Shown in pieces: positions 18,487 to 28,300 of a DNA stretch of 64,000 nucleotides. A model generated the notes under the pieces. That model was not told where the DNA came from. It worked only from the letters and a program-made list of their open reading frames with translations, and ran no database searches. The stretch's first letter is position 1. Every line of letters begins with the position of its first letter. The stretch comes from an uncultured Verrucomicrobia subdivision 3 bacterium (lineage in GTDB: Bacteria > Verrucomicrobiota > Verrucomicrobiae > Limisphaerales > UBA11358), in the NCBI GenBank assembly GCA_903921455.1, contig CAIXPZ010000234.1:1-64000 (forward strand). The letters run 5' to 3'. A program made the position numbers and the translations under genes.

Positions 18487-21028
18487 CGCCGAGCTGGTTG
18501 AAGAGTTTCAGTTCGCGCCAGAGCTGTGTGCCGGAAATTTCGCCGCGCAACAACTGCCGGTATTTCGTGATGGTGCGCACAACTTCCTCCGGCGACTCAT
18601 TCAAGAATTCCACGCGGAAATTCCGCACACCCAGCGCGAGGAGCCGTTCCACAAATTCCGCGCCGGTCTGCGCCTGCGAGTTGAACACGGTGTTGCGGCA
18701 GCCAGCGTCGGCCTTGAGCGGGTGTTCCGCGCCCACGCGATCGCGGAGGCGCACGTCATGCACGTCGCACGGGCGGCCGCAGTCGCGGTAGTCCTTACCC
18801 TGGGATAGAAACGCGCAGAACACGCAATGCTCCATATGAAACATCGGCATGTGCTGGTGAATCGTGATCTCGAACCATTCCGGCGGCGCGGCCTGCAATA
18901 ACGCATCGAGCTGCACCACATTCAAGTCATAGCTGGCCGTAAGGCGTTCGAGACCAAAATGGTTTTTGAAATAGTCCGCCGTGAGGCGGTTCGCCACATT
19001 CAGCGAAAAATCCCCGACCCGGCGCGTGTCCGCGAAAAATTTCAGGTGGTCGTAATTGCGAACAAGGTAGCCGTCGGCATTACAAGAGCGGACCTGATTT
19101 AAAATCCATTCCTCGCCCATCTTGGTGATGCGCGGTGGCGCGACGAAAATGCCGGGCGATAATGGAGGATTGAGAATTGAGGATGGCGCGGAACAGCCAC
19201 GCGCAGTATGGAACATCGTCACGGCCTCGCGATATTTCTTGGGGTTTTCAAACTCGCAATAGACTGTTTCCATGCCGCATTTCAGCGCCGCTTCGAGCTG
19301 CGCGAGGTTGCGAACGAGCACGATCAATTGCGGATCAACCGTAGCGGCGACCGCCCCGCGATCGACGACTGCCGACGGATGGCTGGCGGCATGCCACTGC
19401 CACCGCAGCGGCATCGCGCGGAGCTTTTCCAGTTCAGCGACAAACTCGCGGCGGAGGCGGTTCAACTCGCTGACGGGCACAAGCACTTCACCGGACAGGA
19501 AGCTTTTCAGAGAGCCGAGCCTAAACGGCGTGCCGCCGAGCCGGCCGAGTTGGTCGCGCAATTTTTCCTCGGTGAGCGGAACTTTCTCGGCCCGGGCCAG
19601 CGGCATGGAGGATTCGACTTTGACCACATGGCCCACCGCGTCGCGCGCGATGACCGTGAGCGGCTTGCCGGCGAGGCCGTGAACTTCGAGTTCAATCGGG
19701 CGCTGGAACCGGATCGCGTCGCCCGCAAACGACTGGCGCAGGCGCTTGTCGAGTTCGGGATCGTTCGTCTTCCAAACCTTGTCGCCGACGTGAACGCGCA
19801 AAAAATCAATGTTACCATAACCGAAGCGCAGCTCGGTCCGTTCAGCTCCCGGAATTTTGAAGCGGGGTTCCTGGATTTCATAAATACGTCCGCCCTCTTC
19901 TTTTTCATCCGGCCGGCCGGCGTCGAAAACGATGCCGTCGCCCAATTTGACCGGAGCAACGAGACTCACGATGACCCCATCGCGCACAATTTTTTCAACT
20001 GCGCCGAGATAAACGCCGCGTTTTTTCCCGAAGCGCGCGTGGACGAGTTTTTGATTATCCACGCCGCCGAACCAGCCGGTGAACAGCCCCCGCGAAAATG
20101 ACATCTCCAATTCGTAACGATCATTTGAGGAAACGCGCGCAACCGCCAGCGGCGGTACAAGCCGATCCAAGGCCTGCCGATAAACCCGCGTGATGCTCGC
20201 GACGTATTCGGGCGACTTGAGCCGACCCTCAATTTTCAGCGACGCCACCCCGGCGCGAACGATTTCAGGCAAAACCTCCAGGCCGGACAGATCCTGCGGG
20301 CTTAATAAATATTTTTTATCGCCGAGCGGAACGGTTTGTCCGTCGGATATCAAATCGTAAGGCATCCGACAGGCTTGGGCGCATTCGCCGCGATTGGCGG
20401 AACGCCCGCCCAGGGATTCGCTGGTCAAACACTGGCCGGAATAAGCCACGCACAGCGCGCCATGCACAAAAACTTCCAGCGGCAGTTCCAGCTGGGCCAA
20501 ACCGAGGGCCGCGTTCATCTTGGCAATGTCAGCGATGGAACATTCGCGCGCGAGGACGGCGAGGTTACAACCGAGGTTGCGGGCAAATTCGATTCCCACC
20601 GCGCTGGATATGGTCATCTGCGTCGAGGCATGGATCGGAAAGTCCGGCGAGAGCTCGCGAATCAGCCGGCAAATCCCCACGTCCTGCACAATCGCGGCGT
20701 CCACCCCGGCGGCAATGATGGCGCGCAGATAATTATTTGCATCGGCAAGTTCGTTTTGGAAAACCAGCGTATTGAACGTGATATAGCCTTTGACGCCGCG
20801 CCGGTGGAGAAATTCCATGAGCTTCGGCAAATCCGCCTCGGTGAAATTATTGGCGCGCATGCGGGCATTGAATTTATCAAGGCCGAAGTAAATCGCGTCC
20901 GCGCCATTTTCCACGGCGGCCCTGACACAATCCCAATCACCGGCCGGCGCGAGCAGTTCGGGCAAATTGCCGGTTCCCGCCGGCGGCGGGCTGATAGTAT
21001 TGGTCATGGCTGGGCTGGTCATTTCCAT
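18461..21028 (-). CDS. Peptidase U32 family protein, RlhA-like with DUF3656
   Basis: 855 residues. The U32 TIM-barrel begins LPELLAPAGDWDCVRAAVEN (about residue 22) and contains the cysteine set of the family (Cys193, Cys200, Cys216, Cys220, in FVHGALCVAYSGQC and GECAQACRMPY), which in characterised relatives holds an iron-sulfur cluster. A DUF3656-type middle region follows, then a C-terminal second barrel-like part with more cysteines (HCVFCAF, CGRPCDVHDV). RlhA of E. coli, the best-known relative, hydroxylates 23S rRNA cytidine; this protein is about 200 residues longer. It is probably an RNA-modification enzyme rather than a protease. Start could also be the Met at 21007. Confidence 0.8.
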   Translation of the reverse strand: MEMTSPAMTNTISPPPAGTGNLPELLAPAGDWDCVRAAVENGADAIYFGLDKFNARMRANNFTEADLPKLMEFLHRRGVKGYITFNTLVFQNELADANNYLRAIIAAGVDAAIVQDVGICRLIRELSPDFPIHASTQMTISSAVGIEFARNLGCNLAVLARECSIADIAKMNAALGLAQLELPLEVFVHGALCVAYSGQCLTSESLGGRSANRGECAQACRMPYDLISDGQTVPLGDKKYLLSPQDLSGLEVLPEIVRAGVASLKIEGRLKSPEYVASITRVYRQALDRLVPPLAVARVSSNDRYELEMSFSRGLFTGWFGGVDNQKLVHARFGKKRGVYLGAVEKIVRDGVIVSLVAPVKLGDGIVFDAGRPDEKEEGGRIYEIQEPRFKIPGAERTELRFGYGNIDFLRVHVGDKVWKTNDPELDKRLRQSFAGDAIRFQRPIELEVHGLAGKPLTVIARDAVGHVVKVESSMPLARAEKVPLTEEKLRDQLGRLGGTPFRLGSLKSFLSGEVLVPVSELNRLRREFVAELEKLRAMPLRWQWHAASHPSAVVDRGAVAATVDPQLIVLVRNLAQLEAALKCGMETVYCEFENPKKYREAVTMFHTARGCSAPSSILNPPLSPGIFVAPPRITKMGEEWILNQVRSCNADGYLVRNYDHLKFFADTRRVGDFSLNVANRLTADYFKNHFGLERLTASYDLNVVQLDALLQAAPPEWFEITIHQHMPMFHMEHCVFCAFLSQGKDYRDCGRPCDVHDVRLRDRVGAEHPLKADAGCRNTVFNSQAQTGAEFVERLLALGVRNFRVEFLNESPEEVVRTITKYRQLLRGEISGTQLWRELKLFNQLGVTRGQMGG

Positions 21029-21124
21029 TTCAATTTAAGCACGAAGGCTCACCGGGACAAAGTAGCATCGCGCAGCAAAAATTCAGTTTTAATCTGGGTT
21101 TAACTGTGTGAATCTGTAGAAAAG

Positions 21125-21916
21125 ATGATTCATCCCACGGCCATCATTCATCCACAGGCGAAACTCGGCGCCAACATCCGCATCGGGCCGTTTGCCGTAA
21201 TAGATGCGGACGTGGAACTCGGCCCGGATTGTGTGGTCGGTCCCCAGGTATATCTCACCGGGAAAACGCGGATCGGTAGCGGGAACACCTTTCATGCCGG
21301 CAGCGTGATCGGCGACGCACCGCAGGATTTAAAGTATAAGAACGAGCCGACGCGGCTGGAAATCGGGGACCATAACGTCTTCCGCGAACACTTTACGGTG
21401 CATCGCTCAAACAAGCTGACGGAGGCCACGGTCATTGGTTCAAACAATCTATTCATGGCCAGCTCGCACGTCGGGCACAATTGCGTGATCGGCAACCACG
21501 TGATCATCGCCAACGGCGCGCTGCTTGCCGGCCACGTCACGGTGCAAGATCGGGCATTTATCTCCGGTACCTGTCTGATTCATCAATTCACCCGCATTGG
21601 CACGCTGGCCATCATGCAAGGCGGTTCGGGCGTGGGCCAGGATTTACCCCCATTCACTATCGCCACGGGCATAAACACGCTTTGTGGTTTGAATATCATT
21701 GGTTTACGCCGAGCTGGATTTTCTGCGGAGCAGCGGCTGGAATTAAAACGGCTGTATAAATTTCTCTTTCGGAGCGGCAAAAACCTGGGGCTGGCAACGA
21801 CCGAAGCGAAAGACCAATTCACCAGTCCCGGAGCGAAAGTCATTTTGGATTTTATTGAAGCGGCTAAACGTGGCGTCTGCACCGATAGCGGTGGACGCAC
21901 CGACCAAGCAGCATGA
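21125..21916 (+). CDS. lpxA: UDP-N-acetylglucosamine acyltransferase
   Basis: 263 residues, first enzyme of lipid A synthesis. Hexapeptide left-handed beta-helix repeats run through the N-terminal two thirds (MIHPTAIIHPQAKLGANIRI...), with catalytic His118 in SSHVGHNC, the counterpart of E. coli His125. The QDLPPFTIATG and GLNIIGLRRAGFS segments and the C-terminal helical domain are typical. It acts in the cytoplasm on acyl-ACP and UDP-GlcNAc and shows that the organism makes an LPS-type outer membrane. No other lpx gene is adjacent; instead its stop overlaps (ATGA) a GYF_2 gene. Confidence 0.95.
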   Translation: MIHPTAIIHPQAKLGANIRIGPFAVIDADVELGPDCVVGPQVYLTGKTRIGSGNTFHAGSVIGDAPQDLKYKNEPTRLEIGDHNVFREHFTVHRSNKLTEATVIGSNNLFMASSHVGHNCVIGNHVIIANGALLAGHVTVQDRAFISGTCLIHQFTRIGTLAIMQGGSGVGQDLPPFTIATGINTLCGLNIIGLRRAGFSAEQRLELKRLYKFLFRSGKNLGLATTEAKDQFTSPGAKVILDFIEAAKRGVCTDSGGRTDQAA

Positions 21917-22209
21917 TTTCTCTCCCCGAATATAAGGTAATGGGCGAGGACGGCCATGAATACGGGCCGGTTTCCGCCGAACAGATTTGTAAGTGGATAT
22001 CAGAGCAGCGTTTAGAGAGAAAATCTCCGGTTAAACCATCTGATTCGCCAGACTGGGTTTTTCTCGAGTCTCGGCCAGAATTTGCGGCGGCTTTTCAACC
22101 ACCGCCGCCGCGACCTGAACGACCAAAACGAGGAATGCTGATGGTTGTCATAATCATCTTAGCAGGGGGATTCATTTTGGTGGCGCTTAAAATATTCAAC
22201 CATCTTTAA
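21913..22209 (+). CDS. GYF_2-domain small membrane protein
   Basis: 98 residues. Residues 7-62 form a GYF_2 domain (YKVMGEDGHEYGPVSAEQI ... DWVF), followed by a Pro-rich linker (PPPPRPERPK) and one C-terminal membrane helix (MLMVVIIILAGGFILVAL). The topology suggests a cytoplasmic peptide-binding domain tethered to the inner membrane. The start overlaps the lpxA stop. The next gene has a paralogous GYF_2 domain, so the two probably arose by duplication. Function is unknown. Confidence 0.75.
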   Translation: MISLPEYKVMGEDGHEYGPVSAEQICKWISEQRLERKSPVKPSDSPDWVFLESRPEFAAAFQPPPPRPERPKRGMLMVVIIILAGGFILVALKIFNHL

Positions 22210-22212
22210 ACC

Positions 22213-22710
22213 ATGTATAAAATCATTGGAAACGACGGTAAAACCTACGGACCGGTCACGGCGGCACAGATCCACGAATGGATTATCCAGGGCCGGGTTG
22301 AAAACCGCACCTCTGTGCTACCCGCTGGCGCAACCGAATGGACGTTTCTAGGTCTGTTGGCGGAATTCACCCCTTGTTTTTCCAGCTCGCCGCCCGTGAT
22401 TACACCGCCCAAAATCGGCGCGCAGCCCACTCGAAGCACTAACACAAACGGCTTCGCCACGGCTGGATTGGTTTGTGGAATTATATCCTGCATCTGCTGC
22501 TGTGGCTGCCCGTTTAACGTGCTTGGATTGATTTTTTCTATCATCGCCCTCGCGCAGATCAATTCGCAGGTGCAAAAACAAGCTGGCTGGGGCTTAGCCT
22601 TGGCGGGGTTGATATGCTCATCTGTCAGCTTGCTGATAAGCTTGGGTTTTGGGCTTTTTCAAATTGCGATTTCACCGACTAACTTCCACTGGCACCTAGG
22701 GGCTATTTGA
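22213..22710 (+). CDS. GYF_2 plus DUF4190-like membrane protein
   Basis: 165 residues, three bases after the previous gene. Residues 1-56 are a GYF_2 domain (MYKIIGNDGKTYGPVTAAQI ... EWTFLG) similar to its neighbour's. After a Pro/Thr linker comes a DUF4190-type pair of membrane segments (GFATAGLVCGIISCICCCGC and GWGLALAGLICSSVSLLISL) with the family's IIALAQIN phrase between them. The run CICCCGC is notable. Such proteins are widespread but have no assigned role. It is directly followed by the DUF2752 gene (stop TGA then ATG). Confidence 0.75.
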   Translation: MYKIIGNDGKTYGPVTAAQIHEWIIQGRVENRTSVLPAGATEWTFLGLLAEFTPCFSSSPPVITPPKIGAQPTRSTNTNGFATAGLVCGIISCICCCGCPFNVLGLIFSIIALAQINSQVQKQAGWGLALAGLICSSVSLLISLGFGLFQIAISPTNFHWHLGAI

Positions 22711-23130
22711 ATGAAGCCAGTGCCGCCAAAAATAGCCCCAGCCAAAGTGCCATGCGCAGGTATCTTATTGACGGCAAGCGGACTAGCAATAATCACATTG
22801 GTTTTTTTTGTTAATCCGTCGACGCACAAAATTTATCCGATATGTCAATTCCACCAGTTAACCGGTTTAAATTGTCCCGGTTGTGGGTCAACCCGGGCGC
22901 TTTACGCATTGGTGCACGGAAAATTTAGAGATGCACTGCGTGACAACGCACTATTCGTTCTGATACTGGGAGCCTTTGCGTATCGTAGTGCTGAATTCGG
23001 CTTGAATAAATTTTTTGGCAGAGCAAACGGAGAGTTTTTTCCAATCAAATTTTTGTGGATATTTTTATTCATCTTGTTCGTATTCACAATTTTAAGAAAT
23101 TTAAAAGGTTTTGATTTTCTTGCTCCTTGA
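22711..23130 (+). CDS. DUF2752 family membrane protein
   Basis: 139 residues with about three membrane segments. The family signature is present: YPICQFHQLTGLNCPGCGST followed by RALYALVHGKF and ALRDNALFVL. DUF2752 proteins are short membrane proteins with a conserved CPxCGxTR motif and no established function. It begins immediately after the stop of the DUF4190-like gene and is visibly richer in A+T than the genes before lpxA, especially in its last third. Confidence 0.8.
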   Translation: MKPVPPKIAPAKVPCAGILLTASGLAIITLVFFVNPSTHKIYPICQFHQLTGLNCPGCGSTRALYALVHGKFRDALRDNALFVLILGAFAYRSAEFGLNKFFGRANGEFFPIKFLWIFLFILFVFTILRNLKGFDFLAP

Positions 23131-23300
23131 AGAGATGACACTTAAATAATCTTGTCTTTAAAACAAGTGCTGGCTTGGGTCTATTTTGCCAAATGACGTT
23201 TCAAATTATTCATTGATTTTTAACAACCACAGGGTTCAAGAGCGCTGTTAATATTAACTCGATATTAATAGCATTTTTTGTTAATTTCATAAGATTCAAG
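23131..23300. promoter_or_regulatory. A+T-rich leader of mnmG
   Basis: A 170-base A+T-rich gap with short dyads such as TTAATATTAA. I looked for an origin here, because mnmG often lies beside oriC, but found no convincing DnaA box. It probably carries the mnmG promoter, though I cannot place it with confidence. Confidence 0.35.
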
Positions 23301-25208
23301 ATGCTGTTCATTTATCCTAAAAAATACGATGTTATTGTAGTAGGCGCCGGCCACGCTGGGGTGGAAGCCGCGTTAGCCGCCGCTCGAATGGGTTGCGAAA
23401 CCTTACTGCTAACAATCAATGTAGACACCATTGGCCAAATGTCTTGTAATCCAGCCATCGGTGGTCTAGCCAAGGGCCATCTCGCCCGAGAAATTGATGC
23501 TCTCGGTGGAGAAATGGGTAAAGTGACTGATATGTGCGGACTTCAGTTCCGAATGCTAAACACAAAAAAGGGACCCGCCGTTTGGGCACCGCGCGCTCAA
23601 TGTGATAAAAAGGCATACCAATTTCGCTTAAAATGGATCTGTGAATCGGAGGCAAATTTAGATGTTAAACAAGGTCAATCCGTAAAGGTAATTCACAAAG
23701 ATGGTGTTGCGTCTGGTATTGAAACCCTGTTGGGTGTCCAATATTTGGGTAAGACTATAGTAATCACTACCGGAACTTTTTTAAGGGGGCTGATGCACAT
23801 TGGCTCAAATCAGCAATCGGGCGGACGCTCAGGGGATGCTGCAGCCATGAATCTTTCTGCATCGTTACAAGATTTGGGGCTTGAACTGGGTCGACTTAAG
23901 ACAGGAACTCCGCCTAGATTATTGCGAAAATCAATTGATTTTTCAAAAACTGAAATCCAGCCCGGTGATGACCCTGTACCTTATTTCACCTTTTGGAAAG
24001 ATGATTTGTTCCACATGGAACAACCTGACTCACTCGCCTGTAAAATCGATACCAAAAATAGCAAATACCCGACTGGATCCATTTTAAGCCGGATTCAGGG
24101 ACAGTTACCTTGTTATATCACTTTTACATCGGGTAAAACGGCTGAAATCATCCGTAAAAACCTCCATAAGTCGCCTATGTATTCGGGCGTGATTGAGGGG
24201 ATTGGCCCGCGTTATTGTCCATCCATAGAGGATAAAATCGTTAAATTTGCAGACAAAGAACGACACCAAATTTTTCTTGAGCCGGAGGGGATCGAGACCG
24301 ATGAAATTTATGTCAATGGCCTTTCTACCAGCCTACCCTTTGAAGTCCAAATTGAAATGGTTCATTCGATAATAGGTTGCGAGAATGCGGAAATTATGCG
24401 TCCAGCATATGCGGTTGAATATGACTTTGCCTTTCCAACCCAGCTTTACGCTTCGCTTGAAACCAAGGTTTGCAAAAATTTGTTTCTTGCAGGACAAATC
24501 AATGGAACATCGGGTTACGAGGAAGCGGGCGCACAGGGTTTAATGGCGGGTATCAATGCTGCCCGGAGGGTCCAAAATCTTCAACCTATTATTTTGGGAC
24601 GGGATCAGGCTTATATCGGTGTTTTAATAGACGATTTGGTAACCAAAGGAACGTCCGAGCCCTATCGGATGTTCACATCACGGGCAGAATATCGATTGCT
24701 TTTGCGCCAAGATAATGCAGATCTACGGTTATCCCGGCTAGGCCATGAAGTAGGCTTATTGCCAACTCGTAATTTTCTCAAATTTGCCGCCAAGGAGAAG
24801 GACATCGATACTGAAATAAATCGCTTGCACAATACCTATGCGCAGCGCGATTCATTGGCAAAAATTCTCTGCCGCACCGAGGTTTCTTATTCTGATTTGC
24901 CTGACAAAAATAGCGAGCTTGATGCAGAAGTGGCGCAGCAGGTTGAAATTTCAGTTAAATACGCGGGCTACGTTGACAGGCAGGAATTGGAGGTGGCCCG
25001 CACTAAAAATCTTGAAGATAAAATTATCCCGGATTCCTTTGATTTTTCCACGGTTCCAAGTCTTCGACTTGAAGCCCGACAAAAACTGGCAAAAATTCGG
25101 CCACGCACCATTGGACAAGCTGGCCGGATTTCAGGCGTTTCACCGGCTGATATCAGTATCTTGTTAATTAAACTTAAACAGGGTGGTAAAAAAAATTCGA
25201 TTGCTTAA
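23301..25208 (+). CDS. mnmG: tRNA uridine-5-carboxymethylaminomethyl modification enzyme MnmG
   Basis: 635 residues, full length for the family. FAD-binding VVGAGHAGVEAALAAARMG, the family signature GGLAKGHLAREIDALGGEMG, LRGLMHIG, LKTGTPPRLL and RPAYAVEYDF, NGTSGYEEAGAQGLMAGINA and the C-terminal MnmE/tRNA-binding helical region are all present. With MnmE it modifies the wobble uridine of several tRNAs. It is clearly poorer in G+C than flanking genes: three 60-base lines I counted (23461, 24241, 24841) have 33, 27 and 29 G+C, against 40 in a line of pntAA (51421). That suggests a foreign origin or a different mutational history. Confidence 0.95.
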   Translation: MLFIYPKKYDVIVVGAGHAGVEAALAAARMGCETLLLTINVDTIGQMSCNPAIGGLAKGHLAREIDALGGEMGKVTDMCGLQFRMLNTKKGPAVWAPRAQCDKKAYQFRLKWICESEANLDVKQGQSVKVIHKDGVASGIETLLGVQYLGKTIVITTGTFLRGLMHIGSNQQSGGRSGDAAAMNLSASLQDLGLELGRLKTGTPPRLLRKSIDFSKTEIQPGDDPVPYFTFWKDDLFHMEQPDSLACKIDTKNSKYPTGSILSRIQGQLPCYITFTSGKTAEIIRKNLHKSPMYSGVIEGIGPRYCPSIEDKIVKFADKERHQIFLEPEGIETDEIYVNGLSTSLPFEVQIEMVHSIIGCENAEIMRPAYAVEYDFAFPTQLYASLETKVCKNLFLAGQINGTSGYEEAGAQGLMAGINAARRVQNLQPIILGRDQAYIGVLIDDLVTKGTSEPYRMFTSRAEYRLLLRQDNADLRLSRLGHEVGLLPTRNFLKFAAKEKDIDTEINRLHNTYAQRDSLAKILCRTEVSYSDLPDKNSELDAEVAQQVEISVKYAGYVDRQELEVARTKNLEDKIIPDSFDFSTVPSLRLEARQKLAKIRPRTIGQAGRISGVSPADISILLIKLKQGGKKNSIA

Positions 25209-25305
25209 ATTTAAACTAAGTTATTCTATAGTAGTATTCTATTTATTTTTTAAATTGGTTCTGATGTGCCTATTTTGAGAGGTTAACTGCGTCTTTATTG
25301 ATCCG

Positions 25306-28300
25306 TTAATAATTGTGCTGGATTATTTCCTCAAGTTTAAATTTGCCATATCGCAGAGCTAAAGTTGGCAATAAAAGCAAGTTAAGTGCTGTTGAAGTCA
25401 CGAGTCCACCTAAAATCACCACCGACATCGGCCCTTCGATTTCACGACCTGCCTCACCAGAACCCATGGCCAGTGGCAACAATCCTAAAGCCGTTACAAG
25501 GGCGGTCATCAGAATCGGAATAAGCCGTTCCGTCGCTCCACGTAAGACGGTTTCCGAACACCAGGGCAATTTTTCCTCGTTCACCAGATGCTCGAAGTGC
25601 GAAATCATCATTATGGAATTTCGCATCGTAATGCCGAACAATGTTACAAAACCTACGAGTGTGCCTAACGATAAAGTGCCATGACCGGACTCGCCAAAAA
25701 AACCGACGAGAAAAATCGCTAGCACCCCGCCAACCAGTGCAAATGGCACGTTGGCCAACACGAGCAGCAGATGACTTGCCTTGCGAAAAACCATCGCCAG
25801 CAGGAGAATGATTCCCGCCGTGGCCACCAGCGAATGCAGCAGCAATTCGCGCTGCGCCTGAGTTTGCTGTTCTGCCGCACCGCTGAATTCGACATACACA
25901 CCCGCCGGAAATTTCACCCGCGCGCCGATCTCTTTTTTGGCCGCAGCCACAAATGACTCCACATCGCGCCCGGCAGGATTGCAAGTGATCGTCTGGCGCC
26001 GCCGCGCGCCGTCGTGCAGAATGGCGAAGCGACCCGTAGACAGCGTAACGTCCGCCAGTTCGCGCAACGGCATTTGTGTGCCCAGCACATTGCCAACGAG
26101 CAGTCCGCCGACCGCTTCCGGCTGCTGACGGGCGGATGGGTCAAGAATCACGGTTACGTCAAAAACTTTTTCGCCTTCGTAAACCTGCGCTACCACTTCG
26201 CCTTCATAAGCAGTTTGCACCGCTTCAAGCACTTCCAGCGGACGGAAGCCCAATTGGGTCAGCCGCTCCGGTTTTAGTTTAACCGCAAGACGAGGTGCCC
26301 CTGGCGGCGCTGAAATTTGCACATCCGCCGCGCCCGAAACTTTCGCCAAAGCCGCGGAAACTTCCTGCGCTTTTGCGTCCAGCACATCAAGGTCGTCGCC
26401 AAAAATATTCAACACCACCTGCGCCGTTTCACCGGCGATGGTTTCACCGATGCGGTCGCCGAGAAACGTCAGCACTTCGCTCTGCACACCGGGATATTGC
26501 GCCAGCAAATCGCGGATTTGGTCCTGCACTTTTTCCTGATCTTCGCCCGCCGTCGGTTTCAGTTCGACGTGAATTTCACCCCGGTGCGGTCCCCAAGTGT
26601 CTTCTCCGCCTTGCGCCCGACCCAGCTGTTCCTCAACGCTTTGCACCTGAGGAATTTGTAGCAACTCTATGGAAATTCGCGTGCCAATCCGGCGCATTTC
26701 CGGCAGCGAGGTTCCGGGTGCCATCGTGAGTTGGACGACAAAATGACCTTCGCGAAAATCCGGCAAAAATTCACCGCCAAAAAACGGCAATGTCGCCATT
26801 GCGCCGATAAACATAACCAAAGACAAAGCCATAATCGTCTTTGGCGCGCGGCTGATTTTTTCGAGCAGGCGGCGATGAATTTTTTTAAGCCATTGCAAAT
26901 AATTGGGTTCCGCGTGCGGCTTCACCCGCGAGAGCAGCGCAAAGCACAACGCGGGGGTCACCGTCAGCGCCACGACGAGCGACGCGAGGTTGGCGAGAAT
27001 AAAAGTGATGCCCAGCGGCGCAAAGAACCGGCCCTGCAAACCGGACATCGTCAGCACCGGCACAAATACCATGGCTACGACAAACGTCGCATAGACCACC
27101 GCACTCCTCACTTCTAGCGTGGCATCGAGAACAACGTTGAACAGCGGGCGCGGCGCGGCGCTCGCAATATTTTCGCGCAGCCGCCGCAAGATATTTTCCA
27201 CGGCGATGATGGCATCGTCCACCACCACGCCGATGACGGCGGCCAGTCCGCCCAGCGTCATGGTGTTCAGCGTCGCACCAAACCGGTCCAGCACGATGAC
27301 GGCAGTAAGCAAAGACAGCGGAATAGCCGTGAACGATATCAGCGCCGTCCGCCAATCAAGCAGGAAGATGAAGAGCACCGCGCCAACCAGCACCGCGCCG
27401 AGCAGGAGCGAGGTTTTCAGGTTATGAACCGCGATTTCGATAAAGGTTGCGGGCCGGTGCAGGCCGGGAATGTAAGTAATGCCCAGCGATGCGAACGCTG
27501 GCTTCATTTCCGCCAGCGCGGTCTCGACGGCGAGCGTGGCTTCCATGGTGTTCGCGCCGTATTGGCTGGACGTGGTCATCAGGACGCCGGGCTTGCCATT
27601 GATGATCGCGTCGCCAAATTTCGGTTCGCCCGCGATGGCGACCGCCGCCACATCCTTCAGCCGAACGCCGCTACCGTTGCGCTGGGTCACGACGACTTCG
27701 CCTAGCTGCTCCGCCGTAAGTGACTGGCCTTCGGTTTGGATGACGAGCCGTTGCGCGGCGGTCTCAATAAAACCCGCCCCGCGCACCCCCGTTGCCGCAC
27801 GCGCGGCGGTGAGAACGTCCGATACGGAAATTTGCAACGCCTGCAACCGCTCCGGCTTCATTTGGATTTGCAACTGCCGCACTTCTCCGCCGAAAACCTT
27901 CACCGCCGCAACGCCAGAAACGGAGAGCAGTTTGGGCCGCACGGTCCAATCGGCGAAGGTCCGTAACGCCATCGGCGACAGCTTGTCCGATGTCAAACCG
28001 AACTTGAGCAGATCCATTGTGGATGATGTGAGGGGCTCCATCGTCGGCGGCGTGACGCCCGCCGGCAACGCGCCGCCAACTTGCACGAGCCTTTCCGCGA
28101 TCATCTGCCGCGCCCGATAAATCTCGGTGCCTTCCTTAAATACCGCCGTGACCACCGACAGCCCCTGGATGCTTTCCGAGCGCACCGAATCGAGTTCGCC
28201 CGCGCCGCTCAAGGCGCTTTCCACCGGCCGGGTCACCAGCGCCTCAACCTGTTCCGGCGCGAGGCCAGGAGCCTCGGTCTGCACCGTCACCTGCGGCTGG

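Noticed and set aside
23131..23300. oriC beside mnmG
   Set aside because: Although mnmG is often near the origin, I found no good DnaA box in the gap.
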